From a virus, in IMG/VR virus record IMGVR_UViG_3300001450_000140, positions 1-32,002 of that record: a DNA stretch of 32,002 nucleotides; one strand, written 5' to 3'. The notes under the pieces were generated by a model. The model was given only the letters and a program-made list of their open reading frames with translations, searched no databases and had not been told where the DNA came from. Numbering within the stretch: position 1 is the stretch's first letter; every line of letters begins with the position of its first letter. Shown here piece by piece: positions 7,427 through 15,647 of this stretch. The translations under genes and the position numbers were made by a program.

Positions 7427-7705
7427 ATGGTCACAGTGAAAGTAAAGAAAAAAGAATACCAAATAAATGACATTAATTTTTCTGAAAAAAGGAAGTTGCA
7501 CATGCTCAACAGTTTATGCTTTCAAGGTTCAGAAATTAATCAGACTAAATACTATGAAATGCTAGAGCTTGTAAGAGACTTGGCAGGTTATGGAAATGAC
7601 ACAGAAAATGAAAACAAAATATCAGAACTTTCAATGGTGGAAGTGGACACAGTTTTGCAAACATTTTTAATGGAGTATTTAGGGCTTAATAAGGCAAAAA
7701 AGTAG
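7427..7705 (+). CDS. Tail assembly chaperone, short (G-type) product
   Basis: A 92-aa protein with a Lys-rich start and a helical body, of the size and place of lambda gpG, which coats the tape measure protein during tail assembly. AAGGAG precedes the ATG by 7 bp. The frame ends at TAG 7703-7705, directly after the slippery heptamer A AAA AAG. Sequence similarity to known G proteins is low as is usual; the call rests on order, size and the frameshift signal. Confidence 0.75.
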   Translation: MVTVKVKKKEYQINDINFSEKRKLHMLNSLCFQGSEINQTKYYEMLELVRDLAGYGNDTENENKISELSMVEVDTVLQTFLMEYLGLNKAKK

Positions 7706-8127
7706 AATGGGAACTGGCACTTTTTACATGGTGTTCTTTTTTTGGTTGGCAGGAAAGCTTGTTCCCTGATGATTTTTCTGCCATAAAATATGAAGCCACA
7801 TCCCCAACCTTAGGGAAAAGGGTTTGGTTTAGCGGAAGAGAAGATATTGAAAAAGAAATAAAAAGAATAATAGATGAAGGAAATGAAAAAGGTTTTAGTG
7901 TTGGACAGTCTTTATATTACTCAGTCCCCTTTTTTTGTAATGCTAAACTTTTTGCAAGTTCTTTATATATTGACCTATTAGAGGAATATCAAATTGTTAA
8001 AGATTTTAATATACCTTTGGCTAAAAGCTTGGATGAGACTCCTGTAATTAGAACAAGATATTTTAACATAATTAGAAGAGAACTCTTAAACTGTCAAAAA
8101 AGGCAAATGGAAATGACCAATGGCTAA
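7427..8127 (+). CDS. Tail assembly chaperone, -1 frameshift (G-T) product
   Basis: Reading shifts from the first frame back one base at 7696-7702 and continues at GTA 7702 without a stop to TAA 8125-8127, giving a fusion of 92 + 141 aa. The T part begins VEWELALFTWCSFFGWQES and has no ATG near its start; the only nearby alternative start is TTG at 7759, which would cut into the reading frame. Lambda and most long-tailed phages make this protein in small amounts through the same shift. The end overlaps the tape measure gene by 8 bp. Confidence 0.78.
7696..7702 (+). promoter_or_regulatory. Programmed -1 frameshift site A AAA AAG
   Basis: The heptamer is in the right phase (gcA AAA AAG TAG) and lies immediately before the zero-frame stop. 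A bulged hairpin downstream (GAA 7711-7713 and CAC 7718-7720 pairing with GTG and TTC near 7731-7736) might stimulate it but is weak. Confidence 0.8.
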
Positions 8128-10411
8128 AAAAATAAAATTAGTTTTTGAAGTACAGGGTGCAGGTGATGCTGAAAAAGCAACCAAAAAGGTTGACACATCC
8201 TTAACAGGGCTAGCTAAAAAAGCAGGATTAGTAGCAGGTGCTTTTATTGGCACAGGAAAACTTATAGATGCTTTTAAGGGAGCAACTAGGGTTGGTTCTG
8301 AATTTGAACAAAACATAAAAAATCTTTCTGTAATTGCGGGGGCAACTGGGGGCAAGCTTAGACAGCTTGAACAGTCAGCCCTTAAATTAGGTGGCTCTAC
8401 AAAATTTACAGCCTCAGAAGTTGCAGGGCTTCAAATAGAGTTTTCAAAGCTTGGCTTCACAGCAGATGAAATTTTAAAAGTAACTGCAGGCACTTTAGAT
8501 TTAGCAACTGCATTTGGTCAAGATTTGTCACAGACAGCAAGTGTAGCAGGTTCTACATTAAGAGCCTTTGGGCTTGATGCAAGCCAAACAACTAGAATGA
8601 CAGATGTCATGGCTGTTAGTTTTTCAAGCACAGCACTTGATATGGATAAATTTACCAACTCAATGTCATTTGTAGCTCCAGTTGCAAAAGTGGCAGGATT
8701 TTCTTTGGAAGAAACCACCGCCATACTCGGAACTCTTGCTAATGCAGGGGTCAGTGGGTCTATGGCAGGAACTGCCCTTAGGCAGGTGTTTTTAGAGCTT
8801 TCTAATGAAAACAGCAAACTAGCCAAGAAATTGGGAGGAACTGTAAGCAATTCAGCAGAGTTAACAGTTGCCCTTAATAAATTAAAAGAAGAGGGAATTG
8901 GGACAGCAGAAATGAAAAACCTTGTAGGACAAAGGGCTGTTTCAGCATTTAGCATTTTATTAGATGGAACTGGAACTGTTGATGATTTAACTACCTCATT
9001 TAATAATGCTAATGGAGCAGGTAGTGCAATGGCAACAGAGATGCTTGACACCTTGCAGTCAAAATTTAAAATCATGCAATCTGCCACAGAAGATTTGGGC
9101 ATAGCATTTTTTGAAACATTTGATGACACCTTGAAAAAAGCAACTGATGTAATGACTGAAGCTATTGGTGGATTAGCTGAGTTTTTTAAAGTTATAGATG
9201 AGTCACCTCTTGAAACTGCCATAAGGCACATTGAAGAATTAGGTGGCAACACACTTGATTTAAGAACAGAGCTTGCAGAGCTTAATCTTGAGCAGGCAAA
9301 GATGGGTATTGAAACTTTACCAACAATAATTGAAGCACAAGAAAAGCAAAAACAAAACACAAAAGATTTAATAGCTGTTGAAAGAGAACTAAGGTTTGCT
9401 GAGGAAGATTTAGGAAAGACTGAGGAAAAAATACTTGAGCTAAGAAAAGGTCATTCTAGAACCAGTGAAATAAGACTAGCACTTGGTGGTAAAAATATTG
9501 ACCAAGACAAACAAGCTGTTGAATTATTAAAGCAAAAAAAAGAAGCCTTAATGCAAGACAATGAGGCACAAAAGCAAGCAATTAAACAAAGGCGAGATTT
9601 GACACAGGCACAGCAAGACTTAAAAGCTGTTACTGCTGAAGCTGATGAAGCTAATAAGATTAGGGTGGAAGAAACAGCCCCTAAAGACCTTGATGTTAAG
9701 ACAAAGCTTTTTGAGGTGGCATCAGCAGAAATTCAAATTTTGCAATTAAAGCTTGAGCTTATGGAAGCAGGTGCTGAGGCTGAAGAGGTACAGAGAGAAG
9801 CCATCTTGTTTCAGATTGAAAATGCTGACAAATTAAATATTTCAGAGGCAAAAAGATTACAGCTTAAAATCCAATTAATAAACCTAGATAATAAAGGTGC
9901 TGAGGTAGCAAAAAAAGCATCAGAGGCAAGTTTAAAAGCAGGGAAGGCTGAGATAATGCAATTATCAGCAAACTCAGATAGTATGACTGAAATTTATGAA
10001 AAGAAAGTTAGAAGCATGGCAAGCTCTGCTTTAGTTGCCTTAGTTGAAAAAGTAATGAATGTAGTGCCTTATCCTTTTACTTTGCCAGTAGCAGGGGCTA
10101 CCTATTTAGCAGGTGGAAAATTAATTGATAGTGCTATAAGTGAGGCTAAATCTTTAAAGCTTGCACAAGGTGGATTCATTGGTGGTTTTGGCGGTGGCGA
10201 CAGAGTCCCTGCTATGTTAGAACAAGGTGAATTTGTAATGAATAAAGAATCTGTGCAAAATATAGGAGTGAACAACTTAGCAGAATTAAATGCAGGTAGT
10301 AGTGGGGGTGGAATGAATATAGTTTTTAATGCCCCTGTTACAAATGAGGATTTTGTAAAAGACTTTGTAGTGCCAACAATTCAAGAGAACATAGGAAGGA
10401 ATCTAAGTTAA
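8120..10411 (+). CDS. Tail tape measure protein
   Basis: A 763-aa protein that sets tail length and is ejected with the DNA. The region at about residues 60-260 matches the phage tail tape measure core (helical, with SVIAGATGG, ASEVAGLQIEFSKLGF, a repeated Thr/Ser-Ala pattern and AGVSGSMAGTALRQVF). A long Lys/Glu/Ala coiled coil follows at about 370-620, then a hydrophobic stretch near 640-665 and a Gly-rich C-terminal domain with FGGGDRVPAMLEQGEFVMNK. By comparison with lambda (853 aa), the tail would be somewhat shorter than 150 nm. No peptidase or lysozyme domain is seen. The ATG overlaps the end of the G-T frame. Confidence 0.92.
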   Translation: MAKKIKLVFEVQGAGDAEKATKKVDTSLTGLAKKAGLVAGAFIGTGKLIDAFKGATRVGSEFEQNIKNLSVIAGATGGKLRQLEQSALKLGGSTKFTASEVAGLQIEFSKLGFTADEILKVTAGTLDLATAFGQDLSQTASVAGSTLRAFGLDASQTTRMTDVMAVSFSSTALDMDKFTNSMSFVAPVAKVAGFSLEETTAILGTLANAGVSGSMAGTALRQVFLELSNENSKLAKKLGGTVSNSAELTVALNKLKEEGIGTAEMKNLVGQRAVSAFSILLDGTGTVDDLTTSFNNANGAGSAMATEMLDTLQSKFKIMQSATEDLGIAFFETFDDTLKKATDVMTEAIGGLAEFFKVIDESPLETAIRHIEELGGNTLDLRTELAELNLEQAKMGIETLPTIIEAQEKQKQNTKDLIAVERELRFAEEDLGKTEEKILELRKGHSRTSEIRLALGGKNIDQDKQAVELLKQKKEALMQDNEAQKQAIKQRRDLTQAQQDLKAVTAEADEANKIRVEETAPKDLDVKTKLFEVASAEIQILQLKLELMEAGAEAEEVQREAILFQIENADKLNISEAKRLQLKIQLINLDNKGAEVAKKASEASLKAGKAEIMQLSANSDSMTEIYEKKVRSMASSALVALVEKVMNVVPYPFTLPVAGATYLAGGKLIDSAISEAKSLKLAQGGFIGGFGGGDRVPAMLEQGEFVMNKESVQNIGVNNLAELNAGSSGGGMNIVFNAPVTNEDFVKDFVVPTIQENIGRNLS

Positions 10412-12661
10412 ATGGCTTTAGCTCAACCGCATGCAGATTACACCTCAGCTTTAGTTAGTGGAATGGCTGAAGACTATTTAGTTGTTCTTAGTTATTACAA
10501 CGCATCTGCCAGTGGAACTGTGGGGATAAGTTTAAGAACTGGAGCAACTATTGATAGTGTTGAATATACTCCCTGCATTCTTAAAGCCCCTACTATTAGG
10601 GAAAAAATTGATTTAAAAAACTACACCTCAAGCTTTGGAAATGTTACTATTGAATGTGCAGACTTTCCAACAAGCGTTTCAACTTTTGACCTTTCAAATA
10701 GTGCAGGTTTCTTCTCGGGTGAGTTTTATGAAAACAGTGGGAATAGATATTACATAAATCAACAGGTTGAAATATTTTCAATGCTAAATGATTCAAATAA
10801 TATTTCTAAATGCTTAAAGATTTTTAAGGGTAGACTCTCTAAGACTAGTATCAACTGGGAAAAGAAAACAATAAGCCTTCAAATAAGTTCATATAATCCT
10901 TTTGACCACATTGCAATCCCTGTAACTAGGGAAACTGAAAATAATATACCTGTCCCCATTACTTATGGTGCATACACTCCCAATATCTATGGAAATTATG
11001 CCTCAAGCACAAATCTATGGCAAGTTCCGATTGTAGACAAAGCACAAAAATACAATGTAAGGGCTTTATTGAGAGACTCTGCTATTTCTGCTGATGCTTA
11101 TCCTCATCTTTATGATGAAGCCTTAGAGACTTTTATACCTATTGCTATTAATTCCAATGGAACTGTTGATTCTGCTAGTGAAACTTATAATGGTGTAGCT
11201 GTATCTTTTGCAGATTATAGATTGTATAGGTCAGCAAAACAAAAACCAAGAGCTTTTTCTAGTGATTCAGGAAGCGGATGGACAAACACAGAAAGAGCTT
11301 ATAATAATTTAAGTGCGGATGACACAACAAACTTTGCAACCTCTCAACAGGCTACCCTTGCTATTTCAGGTAATGAGGTAAGTAGCACCACTGGTGAAAA
11401 TAGCATAGGCATTTATGACTTGCCACAATTTGGAGGAGTTCCTACTGTTTATACTATTGTGATTGCTTACAAGTTACATGGAGTTGTTTCTGAAAGTGTC
11501 AATAATGGTCTACCTGCGTTTGTAAAATTAAATGCAAGAATAGATAACAATAATTTTTCAGGCTCAGATGTTAACTCAGTTTGGAATCCCGACACGAACA
11601 AACTTAGTGTTGATGATGACAATGTAAGTGGTAGTATTATAACACAAACTTTTACACCTGTTATAGATGATTTAACTGAAGGTTTTCCAAAACAACTAGC
11701 TTTAAGAACAGAGGCAATAATTGGAGACCATTCAGGAACTGGTACATTTTTACACTACGCTTCAATTTATGATATTAGAATAAACTGCCAACAATCTGTA
11801 GACTTTAACCAAACAGATAATAAAAATTTACAATCTGGAATCAGGGAAGTTTTAGCAATAGATTATTTATACTGTGGAGCGGATGGCTACACCCAATCTT
11901 GGGCAACAGGCACAGCCGTTTCAACTATTGTGGATATGCACAGAGATTTAATTTACAGATTTGGTGGGATAACAGCGACTCCTGCAAATTGGTCAACCTT
12001 AGACTCAGCTAGGTCAAACTATGTAGTGAATCACAGCACCAATAAAATACAATCATTACAAAGCCTTTTGGAGCAGTGTCAATTTGAGGGAAATTTTATT
12101 TTTAGGGTTGACTGTCAGGGAAATTATAAATATATAGACCCCCACCCTTCTGCAGGTGCAACAAGTACAAGTGGAGTAGGTGGGGCAACTGTTCTTAATT
12201 TTACAAAATCAGATTTAAAAAGTATAAAATTTAGCATCTCACCTGCTTCAGATGTTGTGACAAAAATGAAACTAAACTCTAATCCAAACCCTGCTACAAA
12301 TGAATATCAAACAATTTCGACTGTCACAAACACAGCCCCAAGAGCTAACTATAATTTTGCAAGCCAAACTAATGAAAATATTCAAGAAATAAATTTTAGA
12401 GTATTAAATGATGCTACTGGAATAGGAAACTGGAAAGATAAAAGGTTTTCACATTATGGTGAGCCAAGAATGACAGCAAGCTTTGATGTAATAAATCCAA
12501 AATATTATTACATGGAAGTAGGTGACCAGTTTAAGTTTAGTAATATTGGGTTTGTTTATGGTAAAGATATTTCTACTGATGACGTTACTTTTATTATTAC
12601 AGAATTAAAAAGAACCATTGGAAAAATAAGCGTAACAGGTTTTTGGATAGGAGAAGAGTAG
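10412..12661 (+). CDS. Tail tip / hub protein
   Basis: A 749-aa protein following the tape measure gene directly. The first 160 residues are beta-rich with TPCILKAPTIREKIDLKNYT and a 'V-x-I-F-x-x-L...C-L-x-I-F-K-G-R-L' pattern typical of distal tail or hub proteins that define an interface (gp27-like) and then 'SISLQISSYNPFD'-like strands. The C-terminal third carries a second domain (FIFRVDCQGNYKYIDPHPS) as in tail proteins that combine Dit- and Tal-like parts. It probably plugs the tail tube and carries receptor-binding factors. The gene ends 2 bp before a GTTTAAAC site. Confidence 0.72.
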   Translation: MALAQPHADYTSALVSGMAEDYLVVLSYYNASASGTVGISLRTGATIDSVEYTPCILKAPTIREKIDLKNYTSSFGNVTIECADFPTSVSTFDLSNSAGFFSGEFYENSGNRYYINQQVEIFSMLNDSNNISKCLKIFKGRLSKTSINWEKKTISLQISSYNPFDHIAIPVTRETENNIPVPITYGAYTPNIYGNYASSTNLWQVPIVDKAQKYNVRALLRDSAISADAYPHLYDEALETFIPIAINSNGTVDSASETYNGVAVSFADYRLYRSAKQKPRAFSSDSGSGWTNTERAYNNLSADDTTNFATSQQATLAISGNEVSSTTGENSIGIYDLPQFGGVPTVYTIVIAYKLHGVVSESVNNGLPAFVKLNARIDNNNFSGSDVNSVWNPDTNKLSVDDDNVSGSIITQTFTPVIDDLTEGFPKQLALRTEAIIGDHSGTGTFLHYASIYDIRINCQQSVDFNQTDNKNLQSGIREVLAIDYLYCGADGYTQSWATGTAVSTIVDMHRDLIYRFGGITATPANWSTLDSARSNYVVNHSTNKIQSLQSLLEQCQFEGNFIFRVDCQGNYKYIDPHPSAGATSTSGVGGATVLNFTKSDLKSIKFSISPASDVVTKMKLNSNPNPATNEYQTISTVTNTAPRANYNFASQTNENIQEINFRVLNDATGIGNWKDKRFSHYGEPRMTASFDVINPKYYYMEVGDQFKFSNIGFVYGKDISTDDVTFIITELKRTIGKISVTGFWIGEE

Positions 12662-12663
12662 GT

Positions 12664-12671
12664 GTTTAAAC
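12664..12671. promoter_or_regulatory. GTTTAAAC site after the tail hub gene
   Basis: GGT-GTTTAAAC-AGACTG starts 2 bp after the stop of the hub gene. As at 7385, there are no promoter hexamers beside it, and a ribosome site (AAAGGAGA) for the next gene follows about 20 bp later. Confidence 0.5.
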
Positions 12672-12705
12672 AGACTGAAGCCAATAAAATTAAAGGAGAT
12701 TTCTA

Positions 12706-13095
12706 ATGGCAGTGACCTCAGCAAAATTTGCTAGTGCAAGTAATGGCACTGGGAATGGTGATTACACCCCAAGCACAAATCCACAAGTGGGTGTTAGATA
12801 TAAAAGAAGTTATAATGGTATAATTTTAAATAAGGCGTATGATAATACTGTTTATACTGTTGAAAAATATGGTAGAAAAAGAAGTTGGACTTTAAACTAT
12901 TCACATCTAAATGCGACAGATAAAGCAAAATTGGAAGTTCTTTTTGAATATACAGAGGGTCAAAAAAATGCTTTTTATTTTTCTGAAGATGGTTCAAATT
13001 ACAGCTTCAATGTAAGATTTTTAAAAAAAGCATTTGAGTTTACAGAAGTTGCTTACAATGTTTTTTCCATATCTATAAGTTTTGAGGAACTTTAA
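12706..13095 (+). CDS. Small tail-tip-associated protein
   Basis: A 129-aa protein with the pattern W-x-L-x-Y-x-x-L (residues 61-68), a helix LEVLFEYTEG, then 'AFYFSEDGSNYSFNVRFL' as paired strands. This is the style of minor tail proteins (lambda gpM/DUF2460-like) that sit at the tail tip. A strong ribosome site (AAAGGAG, 7 bp before ATG) precedes it. It is the last gene before the terminator at 13144, so it closes the tail operon. Confidence 0.6.
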   Translation: MAVTSAKFASASNGTGNGDYTPSTNPQVGVRYKRSYNGIILNKAYDNTVYTVEKYGRKRSWTLNYSHLNATDKAKLEVLFEYTEGQKNAFYFSEDGSNYSFNVRFLKKAFEFTEVAYNVFSISISFEEL

Positions 13096-13143
13096 ATTAT
13101 TAGTTTTGGGGCATTTTATGGGGTTTGATTTTCAAACTAAACT

Positions 13144-13165
13144 AGGGGTAAATAGCCCCTTTTTT
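13144..13165 (+). terminator. Terminator of the tail operon
   Basis: AGGGG, a 6-7 nt loop and CCCCT, followed by six T. It lies 49 bp after the last tail gene and before the early promoter region. The stem is short but GC-rich. Confidence 0.7.
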
Positions 13166-13360
13166 GCCCTTTTTTGCCTTCTCAGTAAAATCCCAAATTT
13201 GCCCCAAATACTTACTTTTATTATTTTTTTGATTGGTTTTATGTAAACTTACCTTGACACCTGTCAGGGCTTAATCACCCCCCTTAAAAGCAATTTGCCT
13301 ATTATCTTAATAATTAAGGTGTTTTGCTCTTTTCACTTAAAAATTTTAAGTTTTAAACAG

Positions 13361-13389
13361 TTTATATGCTGTTAGCTAACTGCTATAAA
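13361..13389 (+). promoter_or_regulatory. Putative early-operon promoter with palindrome in spacer
   Basis: TTTATA (13361-13366), a 17-bp spacer and TATAAA (13384-13389). The spacer contains CTGTTAGCTAACTG (13369-13382), an exact copy of a site found in the same position in the promoter at 21539. The -35 is poor, so an activator may be needed; the palindrome would then be the binding site of an activator or repressor. Confidence 0.5.
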
Positions 13390-13480
13390 TACTATAAAAA
13401 TATAGATATTATATTAATAAAAGTATAGGTGTGTAAAAAAAAGTTTGCATGTAATTGGTTTTGTGAATTAAGCTTTACAC

Positions 13481-13936
13481 ATGGCAAACTATAAAATAAA
13501 CCATGATGACTTTTTAAAACTTGCTGGGTTGTACCAAGAGTCTGAGAACCCATTAAATGAATTTGAAACATGGGAAAATGTTTTAACAATTTTTAAACAC
13601 GCACCTGTAACCTGTGCTAGTGAAGATTGCCATAGCAAGTTTGAAGAGCTACCTAAAGAAATTATATTATACAGGGGAATACTTTTAAAAGACAATTCTG
13701 ATTTTGATTTAAATGTTGGTGTGTCATGGACAACTGATTCTAAGATAGCTAAAATGTTTGCATATAGGTTTTTAAGTTTAGGTGGTGAGGCTTGTATCTT
13801 AAAAGCAGAAGCTAGAAAAAAAGATGTTTTATTTTATACTGATGAAAGAGAAGAGAGGGAAATAATAATTGACCCTGTTAATCTTAAAAACATACACAGA
13901 ATAAACTTAATAGAGATAGGTAATAATAAAAATTAA
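13481..13936 (+). CDS. Candidate ADP-ribosyltransferase (R-S-E type)
   Basis: A 151-aa protein with, in order, LYRGI (Arg65), GVSWTTD (Ser82-Thr85) with a following helix KIAKMFAYRF, and EREEREIIID with E125-x-E127. This is the Arg / Ser-Thr-x / E-x-E arrangement of the arginine-specific mono-ADP-ribosyltransferase fold, in which NAD binds between the first two and the last Glu is catalytic. Phages such as T4 use ADP-ribosyltransferases (Alt, ModA) to modify host RNA polymerase; being first in the early operon, this protein could have a similar takeover role, or act in defence. The residues 1-55 look like a helical cap. The family call is by motif only. The next gene overlaps the stop (TAATG). 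Confidence 0.6.
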   Translation: MANYKINHDDFLKLAGLYQESENPLNEFETWENVLTIFKHAPVTCASEDCHSKFEELPKEIILYRGILLKDNSDFDLNVGVSWTTDSKIAKMFAYRFLSLGGEACILKAEARKKDVLFYTDEREEREIIIDPVNLKNIHRINLIEIGNNKN

Positions 13937-14283
13937 TGATAGCAATAGATATAACAAAAGGCAAAGAATTAATAAAGGAACAAATACAAATGAGAAAAAT
14001 GACTGCAGATACAAGTAAACTAGCATATAAACAAATCAACGAAGAAGGCATTTCAGAATCACAGAAGAAAACTATTTTATCTGTGGTTCACAGAGTTTTC
14101 CTAAATCAAGTTAAAAGAGATATATCATTAAGAGAAATATCTTTTAGAACAGGTATTGATATAAATGCAGTAAGTGGCAGAGTTAACGAATTAAAGAAAG
14201 ATGGGAAACTACAAACAACTGTCAAAAGAAAATGTACAATTACTGATAGACTTGTAGCACCAGTAATACCAATAAGAAACTAG
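13936..14283 (+). CDS. Winged-helix DNA-binding protein
   Basis: A 115-aa protein. Residues 40-108 form a winged helix: helix 1 (SESQKKTILSVVHRVF), helix 2 SLREISFRTG, recognition helix INAVSGRVNELKKDG and wing strands KLQTTVKRKCTITDRLVAP. The pattern 'E-I-x-x-x-T-G-(4)-V-x-x-R-V-N-E-L-x-x-x-G-(6)-K-R-K-C-x-x-T' is common in small phage wHTH proteins. It could be the regulator that binds one of the palindromes in this window or an accessory replication factor. Coupled by TAATG to the gene before. A 15-bp repeat (AACTAGGCTACCAAC) covers its last codon and stop. Confidence 0.75.
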   Translation: MIAIDITKGKELIKEQIQMRKMTADTSKLAYKQINEEGISESQKKTILSVVHRVFLNQVKRDISLREISFRTGIDINAVSGRVNELKKDGKLQTTVKRKCTITDRLVAPVIPIRN

Positions 14284-14292
14284 GCTACCAAC
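14278..14292 (+). repeat. 15-bp direct repeat, copy 1 (AACTAGGCTACCAAC)
   Basis: Identical to 18473-18487. This copy spans the last codon and stop of the wHTH gene, about 35 bp before the HTH gene's start. Confidence 0.6.
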
Positions 14293-14326
14293 ATAGGATT
14301 TATAATTAACAAAGGAACGAATACAG

Positions 14327-14554
14327 ATGAAAAAAATGATAAGAAAAATGAGACCAACTAAGAAGGGCATAAAAGACTTTTTGCTAATTAATGGCATCAA
14401 GCAGTGTTGGTTGGCAGAGCAAATGCTTGTCAGTGAATCAATGCTTTCACTTTTACTTGATAATAAAAGAACATGGCATGCAAAACATATTGTTGGCTTG
14501 TCATCTGTTTTAGACATTCAAGAAAAACAATTAATGAGAATGATAAATGCTTAA
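14327..14554 (+). CDS. Cro/C1-type HTH protein
   Basis: A 75-aa protein with a basic N-terminus and a helix-turn-helix at about residues 24-47: IKQCWLAEQMLVSESMLSLL, then DNKRTWHAKHIVGLSSVLDI. The 'W-L-A-E-x-(4)-S-x-S-x-L-S-x-L-L' core is that of XRE/Cro-family proteins. There is no dimerisation or peptidase domain, so it resembles Cro more than CI. It is the best visible candidate for a factor binding the GTTTAAAC or GTTAGCTAAC palindromes. AAAGGA lies 10 bp before the ATG. Confidence 0.75.
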   Translation: MKKMIRKMRPTKKGIKDFLLINGIKQCWLAEQMLVSESMLSLLLDNKRTWHAKHIVGLSSVLDIQEKQLMRMINA

Positions 14555-14681
14555 CAGGTCAGAAAAAGAAATGAGAGCATGGGGAGAGTTGTTTAAACAG
14601 ATTCAAGAAAGTGGAAAAGTAAAAAACAAGGAGAAATCAAATGGCAGAAAAAAAGAAAAGCCTATTTCAAAGACTAAGTGA
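14547..14681 (+). CDS. Possible small basic protein (44 aa)
   Basis: A short frame opens at ATG 14547 overlapping the HTH gene's end by 8 bp and runs 41 bp into the annealing-protein gene. The product starts LNRSEKEMRAWGELFKQIQ and is then Lys-rich. No ribosome site is clear. The N-terminal half looks protein-like, but its tail merely follows the next gene's Lys-rich start, so it may be spurious. It contains the GTTTAAAC at 14591. Confidence 0.35.
   Translation: MLNRSEKEMRAWGELFKQIQESGKVKNKEKSNGRKKEKPISKTK
14591..14598. promoter_or_regulatory. GTTTAAAC site before the annealing-protein gene
   Basis: GTT-GTTTAAAC-AGATTC lies 42 bp upstream of the ATG at 14641, between the HTH and replication genes. 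No promoter hexamers are evident, so it would act as a roadblock or as a site where the adjacent HTH protein controls its own operon. Confidence 0.45.
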
Positions 14682-15357
14682 GGTTAATGTCTCGGGATTT
14701 GCTGAGAAAAAAGGGCAGTTCACTTATTTATCTTGGGCATGGGCAGTTACTGAATTAAAAAAGGTAGCACCTGAAGCATATTGGAAAATCCATGAGTGGG
14801 GCATTGAGGGAAACAAACAGCCTTACCAACAAACAGAAGCAGGTTGCTTTGTTAAGGTTACTGTAATTGCAGAGGATATTGAGATGACTCAGGTTCATCC
14901 AGTATTAGACAATAGAAACAATACTGTAAAAACACCAAATGCTTTTGAAATTAATACATCAATAATGAGATGTCTAACTAAAGCTATCAGCTTACATGGT
15001 TTGGGCTTGTATATTTATGCAGGGGAAGATTTACCTGTAGGGGAAAGCCAACCTGTAAAAACAAAACCTGCACAGGGCTATCCAACACCTGCCCCTAAAA
15101 AAGGTGTAATAACTGGGCATAATCCTAACATGAAAAATGGTGAAAAGCCCATTACAGAAAATCAGATGAATTATATTAAAAAATTATCTGATGATTTCAA
15201 TAGGGATTTTGGAGATAAGCAGGGTATGATTGCCATTAAGAATGTTTTAAAATCTTTAAATCTTGATGGTGTATCAATAGACCTAATGACAATGCAACAA
15301 GGTTCAGATACTATTGAGGGATTAATACAAAACCATTCTAAGGATATGAGGGCTTAA
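14641..15357 (+). CDS. Sak3-type single-strand annealing protein (DUF1071)
   Basis: A 238-aa recombination protein expected to anneal complementary single strands during phage replication and repair. The core at residues 18-135 is diagnostic: FAEKKGQFTYLSWAWAVTEL, the VKVTVIA strand, 'VHPVLDNRN', then NTSIMRCLTKAISLHGLGLY and IYAGEDLP, as in the DUF1071/Sak3 group of Rad52-like proteins. A Pro/Lys linker (about 137-165) leads to a C-terminal helical domain. A ribosome site (AAGGAG, 6 bp before ATG) is clear. No exonuclease partner is evident next to it. Confidence 0.85.
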   Translation: MAEKKKSLFQRLSEVNVSGFAEKKGQFTYLSWAWAVTELKKVAPEAYWKIHEWGIEGNKQPYQQTEAGCFVKVTVIAEDIEMTQVHPVLDNRNNTVKTPNAFEINTSIMRCLTKAISLHGLGLYIYAGEDLPVGESQPVKTKPAQGYPTPAPKKGVITGHNPNMKNGEKPITENQMNYIKKLSDDFNRDFGDKQGMIAIKNVLKSLNLDGVSIDLMTMQQGSDTIEGLIQNHSKDMRA

Positions 15358-15399
15358 ATTGACTATTAGGTCTAAGCAAAGAGGATGGCAGTGGATAAA

Positions 15400-15434
15400 G
15401 GGGTGTTATATTTTTAGTATTTCTATAGCACCCC
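15400..15434 (+). other. Hairpin upstream of the 15441 gene
   Basis: GGGGTG-T-TATA (15400-15410) pairs with TATA-G-CACCCC (15424-15434), giving 11 pairs with one G-U, loop of 13. No T run follows, so it is not a normal terminator; it ends 6 bp before an ATG and may modulate translation or protect the transcript end. Confidence 0.5.
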
Positions 15435-15440
15435 AAACTT

Positions 15441-15647
15441 ATGTTTGATGTATGTGCATTAATAAACAAACAGTGTCCACATTGCACGCATTCAAATATG
15501 AATTTAAAGACAGGAAAAAAAGACAGTGTGACAAGAGAATATTGTGGCATGATAAGTGGTGGAGATACCACCACAGCACAGCTTACAGAGTGTTGGCTTA
15601 AAATGAACAACTACCAAAAAACCAAGCACAGAAAAACAACTATATGA
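15441..15647 (+). CDS. Small putative zinc-binding protein
   Basis: A 68-aa protein with CPHC at residues 12-15 and further Cys at 35 and 51, an arrangement (C-x2-C, then Y-C-G, then C-W) seen in small phage zinc ribbons. No ribosome site is seen; a hairpin occupies that place, so expression may be leaderless-like or controlled. Its stop overlaps the next start (ATGA at 15644-15647). Moderately likely to be real. Confidence 0.5.
   Translation: MFDVCALINKQCPHCTHSNMNLKTGKKDSVTREYCGMISGGDTTTAQLTECWLKMNNYQKTKHRKTTI

Larger units (their letters stand above)
13096..13480. other. 385-bp control region between tail and early operons
   Basis: No gene is seen. From left to right it holds a perfect inverted repeat (GTTTGA/TCAAAC at 13123-13137), the terminator at 13144, a long-range inverted pair (TTTGGGGCA 13105-13113 with TGCCCCAAA 13200-13208), an 18-bp imperfect palindrome around TTGACA at 13252-13269, a partial copy of the GTTTAAAC promoter motif (TTTTAAACAGTTTATAT near 13350-13366), the palindrome CTGTTAGCTAACTG inside a putative promoter, and an AT-rich leader of about 85 bp. 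Confidence 0.7.

Noticed and set aside
8518-9360. 280-codon antisense frame opposite the tape measure gene
   Set aside because: The sense frame is a clear tape measure protein; the antisense product is a low-complexity Ser/Val/Ala shadow without a start context.
13254-13259. TTGACA as the -35 of another promoter of the P1-P3 family
   Set aside because: The upstream bases resemble the family, but the sequence 17-18 bp downstream is a run of C with no -10.
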